Shown here piece by piece: positions 12,251 to 22,652 of a stretch of 64,000 nt of DNA (position 1 is the first letter of the stretch; every line of letters starts with the position of its first letter). Below the pieces are notes generated by a model that saw only the letters and a list, made by a program, of their open reading frames with translations, ran no database searches and was not told the DNA's origin. The stretch spans positions 1,364,001 through 1,428,000 of the forward strand of contig JAQFWX010000002.1 of NCBI GenBank assembly GCA_027605045.1, read 5' to 3'. The position numbers and the translations under genes are program-made. This DNA comes from Phallus indusiatus. Taxonomy: Eukaryota; Basidiomycota; Agaricomycetes; Phallales; Phallaceae.

Positions 12251-12455
12251 GGTGGAAAGGATCAATCGATCGGGCATGATTATGGTCCAAGGAGGATGTT
12301 ATACGCCAACTTGAAGCTGGTATAAATCTCTTTTGTAATCATTGAATTATCTCAACGGTCCTTTTGAAAAATAAACCTGAAGTTTTGCTGAAAAACTCGC
12401 AATTTGATCGTTCTGGGAGTTCTGTCAATAAAGGGATGGTCCAATAGCCCGTCAT
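12249..12455 (+). pseudogene. decayed fragment of a third PAXX-like gene
   Basis: The stretch aligns with exons 2-3 of copy A (8362-8570): GGTGGAAAGGATCA, ATGGTCCAAGGA.GATGT.ATACGCCA, GGTCCTTTTGAA and ATAAAGGGATGGTCCAATAGCC are shared. Extra bases and a missing block (after AAACCTGAAG) break the frame. No upstream exon 1 or downstream exons 4-7 follow. Instead, the sequence jumps at about 12476 to the equivalent of 9495, so some 900 bp of the ancestral unit were deleted. Confidence 0.8.
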
Positions 12456-13064
12456 TGCCGTGGAGGACCTATAAATACCCAAATCACACTAACCAGAGGT
12501 CCTCGGATCAAATCCCGCTGTGAGTCTCACAAGTGCTAATGCGAAACATGCTTCGGTATATCAATCCTCATGCACTGGTGAATCAATTAGAGCAAAATTC
12601 GTATAAATTAACACATGCCTGTGTCGCTCGCTGTGGAGTCTCCGCCGAGCACTTGAAAGTAAGTACGGAGTATCAACTGAAATGGACGAGTTTGTCATAT
12701 AGACAATGTAAGAGCAATGAGCTCGAGGCCAAGTAATAATTCACCTTCATTTTCAATTCCGACCCACTGACTTGAATTATGTAGCGCACCAATCGAATAC
12801 GCTAGCCGTCTTCATCTTGCTAGCACATTTCATATACATTCAATATCTTATGTCAATGTCATTCGTTTCTCCCTATCGATATTGTGATCAGTGACCGTGA
12901 CGCCGAGAATGAGATACAGAATCGGTCGACTGGGAATGGGGATAACGGGAGAAAAAGCCCATCCTGTGCTTTCCCCTCGGAAATAAATGCCCGGGTAATA
13001 AAAAGCTGCTCTTTGTGTAAAATCCTCTCTGTCCTGTACAATTTCAGTAACGAGTATTCCAAGT

Positions 13065-14022
13065 ATGTCGGCAACACCTTCCAGCGAAAGCAGAGCCAAC
13101 GCCGCATCCGTCCAAGTGATAGGGGTCGGCCTCGGGCGAACTGGGGTATGTTATCCAATCAAAAATCAACAGATTAATTAATTAATCTTTCGAACAGATG
13201 ACAAGTTTATGGAAAGTGCTTGATATTCTAGGTTTCGGGCCAGCCTATCATCCTATGCAAAGTCCCACTATGCACGAGGATTTCTCCACGTGGGCGGATA
13301 TGATCGAAGGTTTGTTTCGCTAATTTATGTTTTGGTGAGACCACGACATCTATATCCCAGGAAAGAACACCTCTCCCGAAACCTTTGACAAGATATTGCG
13401 CGGACACAGGTCGGCAGTTGATGTGCCGATTGGAGTAATGGCCAAGGAAATCTATGCTGCGTACCCTAAAGCCAAATATATTCTGGTTGGTGCTAAACTC
13501 TTGACTTTATATCATACTCTCAAACTCACATGTACATACCACAGACCGATCGAGATCCAGAAAAATGGGAACATAGCGTGAAGACGACCCTTTTAGTAGC
13601 TTACGGCCAGAAGCACCAACTTGAATCCAAGCCAGAATATAAGCATTTCCTCCGTTGGGCTGATGCTTACATTCGTAACGTATCATTTTTCTCTGGATTT
13701 TCGGCCAAAGATAAAGACGGAGGGTTTAGATCTGTACCATGGTGACCGTCTAGCCACGCATTGCAAAGAGGAGCTGCAAAAACATAATGAATACGTCAAG
13801 AGTGTCATCCCTGCAGACCAACTTCTCATTTTTGACGCGAAGGAGGGCTGGGGCCCTCTCGCCGAATTTTTGGGAGTGTAAGTTTAGATGATGATGGTGG
13901 TGAACAAGTCATCATGAAAATAACCACGACTTTGTAGACCTAAACCAGACGTTCCGTATCCCCTCCTCAATGATTCAGCGGAGTTTCATCAGCTCTGGCA
14001 TACGGCGGGATTGAAGCTATAG
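13065..14022 (+). pseudogene. sulfotransferase-4-like P-loop protein, copy 2 (probably broken)
   Basis: This copy is closely similar to copy 1 over its whole length, from MSATPSSESR to the stop at 14020-14022, and keeps TDRDPEKWEHSV and KEGWGPLAEFLG. Two lesions stand out. The residue after the P-loop GLGRTG is methionine, where copy 1 has threonine. The acceptor of the 40-nt intron, TAG in copy 1, is TAA here (13712-13714), and the nearest AGs give 36- or 42-nt introns that leave the wrong frame and end at the TGA at about 13743-13745. The C-terminal KEGW part would then be lost. It could still be expressed through an unusual splice site. Confidence 0.75.
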
Positions 14023-14318
14023 CGAATCCATCGCTAAAGTAGTAATTGCTCAAAGGGGTAATCAGACAAATTGTAATAAGAACACCTAATGTATCCTTTT
14101 AACTGCTTTTCTTCACAAAAAGGAAACAAGGTCCGAAAGAAACGCCCGAGCCGTTGTCGGTGTCCATTGTCATCGATGTCATCGTCGATCAACGGTCCTC
14201 CATGTCCAATGTCCATCACGTGCGCAGGTTAAAAAGATTTTACTTTCAAGCCATGATCAGCTCGACCTCTTTTCCCCACTCAAAGTGATCTAAGTCTGAA
14301 TTATACAATACTACAAAA

Positions 14319-15414
14319 ATGGCTCATATCGAAGTATTTGACAATTTCGGAGCTTTAGACAGCTTAATACAAGGCGAGTGCATTGGAGTGCCTCTGTAAG
14401 GCCGACGGATCCCAAAGAGTACCGACTTTGAGACTTACCTATTTCCCTCTTTTTTTTCTTAGTCATTTATCATTCGTTCAATTCTTTCGTTCTCATAAGC
14501 GAAGTTGGAGTTGCAAACTGGGATGTTCAGCTGGGACTCGTTGAAGAAAACCAATGGTGGAAAGCATCATGGTCTACGGAAGATGTGATTCGCCGGGTTG
14601 TACGTATTAATGTCTGTCGCCGCGTCTGGGATTTATTATTTCTATAGAAAAAACCAACAACAGCAAGAGACGTTGAGAACCTTGCTCAAAAGCTGGCTGG
14701 TCTTATTATTTCCGGAGAACTGTCAATAAAAGGATGGTCGGACAATAGCCAGCCAAAAAATATACGAGTTCAGTTTGCCCCCTTTCTATCATCCGTCTAT
14801 TTTTCTCAAGATATCCTCATGAAGTTAACGATTGGTGCGGACGTCGAAATTAATCTTCAAAGCTTGCCCGAAGACGAAGGTTCTATGCGTGGAATAAGGC
14901 TTCTTAAAAAGGTAGATCCAGACGGTATTCGCTTCTTAAACGTTATTCTGAATTTACGCTTTTGAATAGATAGCTTTACGTGCTCAGCCACATAATTGCC
15001 AGCTATTTAAATCAAGCGTTTCTGGGTCGGCGTCCAGCGAAATCAATAGTACGAAGCATGGCCAAACTAATGGAGAAGCTGGAGTCTCCGTTGAATTGTT
15101 TGAGGAGAGAAAGCACGAGCTGGAAGAAGCTCAAGTGAGTATGACCCTAATATTTTACACCCTATTAATGACCTATTTCCTTAGAAACGCATTAAAGAAT
15201 TAGAAGGTCAAATCTCGCTCGTTCAACACATGATCATAGCTGAAAGGGAAACGACAAGTATGTTTTTTACATCCCCAAGTTCGCTCCCGTATACCATTGA
15301 TCTATAAAAAAAAAATTAGGACGCGTAGCCCCTCAACCACCTCCCGGCTCCTCTCGAGCAAATCCGACGAAACAGAAAAGAAAAATTGTCGAAGCTGAAT
15401 TCGAAAGTGATTGA
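14319..15414 (+). CDS. PAXX-like / XRCC4-superfamily protein, copy B (245 aa, 7 exons)
   Basis: This paralog of the gene at 8155-9217 has the same seven-exon structure (14319-14379, 14463-14599, 14648-14767, 14825-14911, 14970-15134, 15185-15257, 15320-15414). Five exons have exactly the same length as in copy A. Most differences between the copies in exons 1 and 2 are synonymous, so both were under protein selection. It has the same head domain (NQWWKASWSTEDV, LTIGADVEINLQSLP), coiled coil (KRIKELEGQISLVQHMI) and tail NPTKQKRKIVEAEFESD. Exon 1 must end before GCATTG, a weak GC donor. The canonical GTAAGG at 14396 would either shift the frame or, with an acceptor at 14499, drop a conserved strand. 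The role in end joining is inferred as for copy A. Confidence 0.6.
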
Positions 15415-15966
15415 TGAAAGCTTTGGTTTATTATTAGTCCTTAAAGACACTAGTTTATTGCTACCATCGAGCTTAGCATACATATGCTTTAACACACCTC
15501 TCATAAACTAATTCTAAGAAAAAAATCTTGTCCAGTTCTATTGAATGAATAAGTTGGTCGAAAGCATTAGTCACTGATATATCAACGACTTTCATGAAGT
15601 GTCAGGTAACGACTTAGCCATTAGATTTGAAACGGGTCTAAATGAAATTGTAAAATTCATAACATGAAGCGTAAAGGCTACTAGAGGAGGTATCTGTTGT
15701 TCGACGTAAGCTCCCAAGGTTTTCCAGCACCTAAAAGAAGCACCTATTACACTTGCATCACGCCGACAACCATATCGTCCGTAACAATACAAAATTACGC
15801 GCAGTCTCCGCAATACCCAAAAAGCTTGTAGAAGTGAGATAGCCCACAATTAAAACCAATGGTGTGAGATGGATGGAGATATATCAGGATCGAGTATCCT
15901 TAACTAAAAATTATAATCTCCAAAAAAATGAAGCATGAAGGAAACAATAAATATAATCCCGAGCTT
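15415..15966. other. interval downstream of PAXX-like copy B
   Basis: Convergent intergenic space with no supported gene. An 85-codon minus-strand frame at 15592-15849 lacks similarity to anything I know. Confidence 0.4.
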
Positions 15967-17961
15967 CTACCGTAATCCATCGGGCCACTGTGATCTTCTT
16001 CTCCATCGGCCGTCGGGGTCGAATCGAGGATTACGAGGATAACTTAACCCATCACCTAAACTATGACCAATAGGTACTGCAGCGAACAGAAGAGAAAAAG
16101 ATCAGAACGACACAAGTCACTAAGCACAGCAAAGAAAAACAACTCTCACAAAACCAACCCCACTTGGATTTGCCCATAACCGCTTCCCAATTAGCACGCT
16201 TGCTTCCCAACCACCACAAATTACCCTCCGTTCCCAATCTGCCCCATTCCTGGTCCCACCTCCTACGTATTTCACTGCGCAGAAGAATCGCTTGCCACGG
16301 CCACCGCGGTCGTTTAAAATTAACAATATCGGGCCGAGATCTGCGACCCCGACGTGCAGAGCCGACGGAAGCGAAGACAGGAGAAGCAGAAGAACAGGGT
16401 ATTCCGAGGCCAATCATCTCGCTGAGCATACTCTTCTCTCGCTCTTGCATTCGTTGCAAGTGAAGATGCTCTACAGTTGTCAGGTTATAGACCGTCAGAT
16501 AAATCTGAGTCATAAGTAGTAATAGCGGGAAAAGGACGAAAATGAATGAAAGACCGAGGATGACGAGATGTTGAGCATTGATTGGAGGTTCAGGGTTAAG
16601 CGTGCCTAGACGGGCGTACATCACTAAGACGCTGGTGAAGACGAAGAAGGTGAAGAGGGACGCCCATTGCAGGAAGTTGATAAAGAACTTCTGGTTGTGT
16701 GCTCCAACGCATTGGCCGATCCCTGATCCAAATCCGCGTGGTCAGTTCAAATAGGGTAGATGGGCAGAAATAGGGGACATACAAGGACAATGGTGGTCGT
16801 ATTTCAAAACGCACTGCCCGGTCATTAGATATCAGCTAGGAAAGAGGACATAGAGGACATACCGTTCCACAAGCTCTACAATGATGCGACCTCATAGGTT
16901 TGACAATCCCATCACGGGGACAATACCGAAACTCAGGTGACAGAACAGGGTGAGTAGGCGGTCTTCTGGAATATACCGGAGGCGGCAAGCCATCTTCGAT
17001 GTTTCTGGCACTTCTTTCCTCTCGGGCTGCTCGTCCGGTCATAACAGGAGGCAGAACATCGGCCAGAGACATTTGGGGATCAGCAACGACTGCAGGTGCA
17101 GGCACAACAGGTTCTACTTCGCGTTGCTGTGCAGAATACTGTCTGCTAAAAGAAGGTCGGGGGTGCCGACCCGCTTCGATCATGTTGATATCCGTGGTTT
17201 GGTGTAAGCCTCCGTTCTGGTTACCACCACCGCTGCTTTCCGTTGAGAAATGATGTGAATCGCCAACGTCGTCGTCGTCGTCGTATACCCGCGAAGAAAG
17301 TTCCGATCCTGAATTGTTATTCTCGCCTTGGAAAGGCTCCGGACTTCGAGGAACAGGAGGCGGCGCCTGATGCGTATGCTGTCATCAAAAGAAGACACAG
17401 AAATGAGCAGGGTCAATTAAAGTAATTTGAAAAAGAAGGATGTCTTACTTCAAGTGCGTAGCCCGGAGATGTGAATACCGCCTTGATGTAAGGATCAGAA
17501 AAGAATGGTCGAGATGGCATAACAAGTCATACGCACTTTGGCATAGGCCCAAACCAACAGCAAGAACAGGATGTTGAATGTAACCAAGAAAGCAACTAAT
17601 GAGAAAAAAACATACCCAATACTCAGGTTTGGCATTGGGATACAAGCAAAGATGAAAAACTCACTTCCGATCCGTTTCTTGCCTAAAGCATTGCGATGCT
17701 CTTGTATCATAGGTATACAGAACGTTACAACATAGACATAATACTAGTTATCATATCCAAAATCAGTACTAGACTCAAAAAATGGTTGAAAGAACATACA
17801 GCGTATCCCAAAATACCGATAACTATCCCAACGGCGAGCTTACGCACAATCCACGGCTGAGGTCCATTCCTCCTCCGAGCACTTCTTTCTCTCGCTTCAT
17901 GAACGACCTCCGAGAAATTGGGACATACGCTTCTTGACGACCGACCCCCAGCGGTGGGCAT
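15967..17961 (-). CDS. DHHC palmitoyltransferase (PFA-type)
   Basis: These integral membrane enzymes S-acylate cytosolic cysteines of membrane proteins. Spliced on the minus strand, the protein starts MPTAGGR and shows an N-terminal membrane span (LAVGIVIGILGYA), a second one (VTFNILFLLLVWAYA), then the zinc-binding cysteine-rich domain with MRSHHCRACG and the catalytic KYDHHCP (codons of DHHC at 16787-16798). Two further spans follow (LQWASLFTFFVFTSVL and LGLSFIFVLFPLLLLM). The C-terminus, after an intron, is GDGLSYPRNPRFDPDGRW, typical of fungal Pfa proteins, with the stop at 15967-15969. A linker before the domain holds a DDDDD run encoded by a short GAC repeat at about 17267-17284. An in-frame ATG at 18006 is an alternative start. 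Confidence 0.92.
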
Positions 17962-18472
17962 ATAGATGAGGACAGAGGTCGATGTGGTCTGTGGGCTTCT
18001 ACCCAAAGAATTCCGTGATCACACCACCCATTTGCTTACGCCCAAAAAGGTGTTACAGATGTCACAGGTGGCGTCAGCGCGTAGTCACATCACGCATCAA
18101 ATTACCCATAGTGGAGTCAAGAGCAGTCACCGGCATTGCATCGGCAAATGCATATCTGGGCTTTTAAGAAAAGATGTGCGCTGTTTTCTAAAAAAAGAGG
18201 AGATATTCTAAGATGTGATATATCAGAAATAAAATAGAGGCCGAGTCAATCAACTGGACGGAGGGAACTGCAGCACAAGGAGTGGAAACCGAGAAAGTGT
18301 GTATGTACGGAGACAACAATTTCACGCCTTGTGTAGTGATGTTCATCATGACACTAATGCATTGCCCATCTTCCAGAAAGTATTACATGATGAACATGAA
18401 ACAAAGTGACCAAAACGCCAGGACTATTTTATCAACAGTTGCGACTTTATGTCCTCAATATCAATTCATCAA

Positions 18473-19449
18473 TTACCAGGGATGTTCAGTGATCTCAGTT
18501 CCGTTAAACGCCTTGAATTTCCCACTGTCCGCAGGAGCAGCGGCGACTATCAAATTGAGTTGCAAGTTAACACTAAAATCAACGTCATACAAAGCATTTG
18601 GACCACCGGAGTCTGTATTACCAAAAAAAAAACTTAAAAAAGGATATTTAAGCCTGCCAACAGAGGCAACTAACCAGTCTTCAGCCATCCAGGTCCTATA
18701 GCCAATACGATAATGTTGGGTTTTTCGCAGGCTTGCTTCGCAGTCTAAACAACAATAACATGTTTTTAAAAACAAAGGTAGGCGTGTGATGGATACATAC
18801 TAGCATGTTCAGAGCGGCTTTACTGATAGAATAGCCCGCGGCGGCTGGACGTGTTCGATAGGCAGGATCTGATAGTCTTGAAATGCTTCCTAAACCGCTA
18901 CTCATGTTGACAAGAACAGGTCCGCCAGGTCTTTTACTTCGTTCAAGCAGAGGTAGGAAGTTCTGATAGACGAAAACATTTCCGATGACGTTAGTTTGAA
19001 AAACGTCCATTAAATCGTCCACTTTGATTGTAGATGGTGTCTCGGTAGGATTGGTCTAATAATGATCAGACACTAATTTTTTACCTCAAAACTTGCTTGC
19101 GCACAACTATACCAGCATTGCTAATGAGATAATCCAAACCCCGGTTTTGAAGGATAGACTCTACAACTTTTGCTGCATTTGCCACGCTTTTCGGATCGCG
19201 AACGTCCAATTCGACTATCTCAATCGAGCCTGCAGCACTCGCTGTTTGAAGCCGCCGAAGCTCAACTGCTTTTTCCGGGGAGCGAGCGGTCGCAAAGACT
19301 ATATCGCCTCTGGCAAGAATTTGTCGGACATATTCTAAGCCAATGCCACGGGAAGCACTGCCATTCAGAAAATTTGTTAGCATAATGACCTCTGCTAGAG
19401 TAGTATCCAAGACTCACCCTGTTACCAACCAAGTCGAAGGGGTCGCCAT
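18473..19449 (-). CDS. short-chain dehydrogenase/reductase
   Basis: An NAD(P)-dependent oxidoreductase of the classical SDR superfamily. The spliced N-terminus MATPSTWLVTGASRGIGLEY carries the TGxxxGIG cofactor motif, split by an intron. NAG appears in YLISNAGI, the catalytic serine in NMSSGLGS, and the YxxxK pair in YSISK. PGWLKTDSGGPNA follows after the last two introns, and the protein ends TEITEHPW. The closest known groups are the small sniffer/carbonyl-reductase-like SDRs, but the substrate cannot be read from the sequence. The gene appears complete and is transcribed in the same direction as its neighbour at 15967-17961. Confidence 0.92.
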
Positions 19450-20738
19450 AGATATTTGCTCTAGCAGTTGAATCGTATGAGTCTCTAAACATTGGGTACA
19501 AATGTATCGCCTTTTATAATAAACGACGTCCTTAGTGAATTTCCTAACGAGAACTCTTAATCCTTCGTTTACTTTCAGACGCGCCGGTGCATACGTATGC
19601 GTTCTTCGTCGATGTTCGGCAGGACATTCTGATTCCTGAACCAATCCAATTACAAAGCAAAGGCTGTTTGATGTGCCGTATACGTAGAAGCTCATCTGAG
19701 TAATTTTTCATTAGGTCAGACGCGATGTGCGCGGAAAATCAAGGCGATAATCGTGTCCATGTAGCATGACTCAAGTGCTTGGATGGGAGGGTTTGCTAAG
19801 GTCTATTGAGTAAGATTCTCAGCTGATACTGAATAAAAATGGTTTGAAAATTGCCTTGACATGCGCACTTGGAATTGCCCCACAGCTCCTCAAAAATCTG
19901 ATACTGGTGGCCTCCTCCACCTGAACTTGACTACGGGAAGTATTTCTCGTAGCGTCTCTTCCGCATATTAATCAGACTAATATCCGATGTAATCATTTCA
20001 ATTCTGGCGTGGATTGGTCTGAGACGAAACTTGAAAGCGACGTTTCAAGCATTTCGTCAATTACGTATTGAACGGCCCGTGCGTCTTTTTTGCCTTGTTA
20101 TCAATGCTGTCAATGTAATCCCAAATGTTGACACAACGCAGTCTGAAAAAAAAAAAATTAGGTAGCTAAACACTAAAGATTAAGATTACTACTCATTCAA
20201 GTTTGACAGAAGAAATCGTTACGTATGTAAGAGTGACAGAGTGTTCTCACCGACGGATATTAATCCTGACTCTTCAAGCATAAAGTTTCGTATTATCAGA
20301 GATAATCAAATATTATAATATCTTCAAACGGATATCGACGAACCTAAGTAATTCCTATGATGACATTACAAAATGCAATGCGCTTGATTTGACGACAAGA
20401 ACGTCGCCCGCAGCAAGCTACAGTGATCTCAGATTGATCGTACGATCTGAGCGTTTGATTGTGTTGTTACTTCTTTGAACGAGCTACCACAAATTATATA
20501 AATCTTTAACGTATCTACTCAGATGGAAAGAAAAGAGAGCGATAAACGGGACAGAAGCAAACGGAGGGATTCATTGGATTGGTGATACATAAGAAGAACG
20601 AGAATAGAACAGAAAGAATAGAACATGAACATATAGAAAATGAGAAGAGGATGTTGGATATCATGTCTTGCATGGTTCTCCGGCAAACGGCCAGCGGAAC
20701 GTCGAATTCAACGAAACGTAAATAAAACTTGGCGGGAT
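19450..20738. other. intergenic interval between the SDR and TFIIS genes
   Basis: Nothing coding could be supported on either strand. A short poly-A run lies at 20149-20158. The interval should hold the SDR promoter and the TFIIS 3' end. Confidence 0.4.
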
Positions 20739-22094
20739 TTAGGAAAACTTCCACTTGTGTCCACAGTTGGTGCATCTAGAAAGAAAATAATTAATTGGGA
20801 ACGACGTGGAATATAAAATTGAAGGCGTACGTCACGAATGTCTAAAAGACAGGCCATATTAGAACCTAGGTGCAAAATATGAAGGGGAAAAAACGTACGG
20901 TCATAGGCTCATCAGCACTACGAGTTTGCTGTTGATAATACCTAGTCTTGCGCTTGATAAAATGTGTTAGTGTGATATATAAATTACTCAGACAATGCAC
21001 ACACCTGTTTACATCTCGAACATTGGAAGGCATCGGTTTCGGCGGCGAGCTCTTCAGAGCCCAAAGCTTGGTGGAAATTGGCCTCGCTCAGTTTTTTGTC
21101 TTCTTGCTTCCTCTGATCGGAGGCCATTTCTTTAGTAGACATTTTGGTGAGCTTTTCTGGTGTTATAACACTGCTGACGACGTCCTGTCGCAGACGCGGG
21201 TTTGATTTATCTTTAAGATTGAGATACAGGGACCGAAATTTGGTACGGTAATTAGCGGTGGTTTGGAAATCATGTTGAGCGAATAGCTCTTTCTCGATCT
21301 GAATTGAGAGATTATGTATGTGAGTAGGTGCTGTATAAAGAATTGGTGGTTAGTGAGCGTCTACAGAGTTGAAGCTTGTAGACTGACGTACGAGCAGACG
21401 AGTCGATACAAAGTGCATCATAGAACATTTCAATACATTTGTCGCGAACAGTATCCCCGTGAACGCCTTTGATACCATCTATCTTTGCGGAGCGTGCTAC
21501 GCCAGTTCCGTTTGCTGAGGGAGTTATTGGTGAGGCAGCGCTGGGTGATTGGACAGATGATGGCCCACGTGCGGCGGTGTCAACTGAGTTTAGAAGTGTG
21601 AATATTTGAAATTGCTGTGTTGGAAAAAGTTACCTGTGGGACGTGGCTGAGGTGTTCCAGCTTCAGAGGTTCTAGTGCTTGCCGCGCTACTGGAGGTTTT
21701 GGATTTGGCGCTGTCCACCTCGCCCTTCCATTTCTTGACCAACTCTTTGGCCAAGTCGGACACCGTCTTGTTGGAATGGGTTCGGAGTTTTCCAACAGCC
21801 AAACCCGCTTTTGTCTCCTGCAGAATTGGTCCAGTCAACGTTTGGGTGAGTAGAATAGGGACAAAGGATGGTGGGCACATACTCTCAACAGCGGCTCTGT
21901 TGCAACGACATTCTTCTTCAACCAGACAAGCATCTCACCGATTTCCTGAAAAGAATAATCAAGGCATCGTCAGAAACATTGAAAGCGCAAAAAATAAAGG
22001 GTGAATGGATACCCCATACCTGTTCGTTTACCATACCCTGCAACGTTTTGACACGCCCTTTCAACTCAAACGAATCTACACCACTTGTCGGCAT
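20739..22094 (-). CDS. DST1: transcription elongation factor TFIIS
   Basis: TFIIS rescues backtracked RNA polymerase II by stimulating cleavage of the nascent RNA. The spliced minus-strand protein starts MPTSGVDSFELKGRV. It has an N-terminal helical domain (GEMLVWLKKNVVATEPLLR, LAKELVKKWKGEV), a low-complexity SSSAAST linker, the central polymerase-binding domain (FQTTANYRTKFRSLYLNLKDKS) and a C-terminal zinc ribbon. The ribbon has the cysteine pair FQCSRC, the catalytic acidic loop QTRSADEPMT and the second pair CTNCGHKWKFS at the extreme end. All four zinc cysteines and the D-E pair are present. The gene has at least six short introns and is complete. Confidence 0.94.
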
Positions 22095-22652
22095 GTTTTC
22101 GATTGCAATTTACGGGTTCGTTCTCGTTAGTGTCGATATTGCACGCGCTGCACTTTTTTGTAGTGTTTTTGTGCTCAGTTTTTGTGCGGTTGGGACAGGC
22201 TCTGTGTGCCTCTATACTACACACACAAGAGAAACAAAATACAGGACTACGCTAGTTTGAATATAAGCAATTTGCCTCTCTTGAATCCTGCACTCTTTTT
22301 AAGTACTTTTGTCAAGGGAGTGTTCTAAGGGATGGCTGGACAAGCTTGGGTGAGATGGCAACCTGATAACAACAACGAAAACGTGTCGGAGTTTCAAACT
22401 GCATAGGCGCTAATTCGGAAACTCCGATCAAACGGTTATTTGAATTGTCCAGCGTTCCACGTTGCTGTTTTGTTCGTCTCTGGTCTTGTTGTGTCCTCTT
22501 TTTTTTTGTTTTTTTTAGCACCTACTCTTGCTTAAAGTGTAAATTTCTTCTGGTTTTGACTTCGTACCTGGCTGTATGGTCTCTCAGACAAAGCCTCTCC
22601 GACGGATTACCCGGAGGAAAAATACTTACCGATTTCCTTAGCTTTCCTTAAG
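22095..22652. other. divergent promoter region between TFIIS and Eos1 genes
   Basis: The two flanking genes are transcribed away from each other, so this stretch should hold both promoters. A T-rich run lies at 22498-22518. No gene is seen. Confidence 0.45.

Noticed and set aside
15592..15849. Minus-strand frame downstream of PAXX-like copy B as a gene homologous to the minus strand near 9560-9830
   Set aside because: Only a weak resemblance over a few residues; no consistent exon model on either side.
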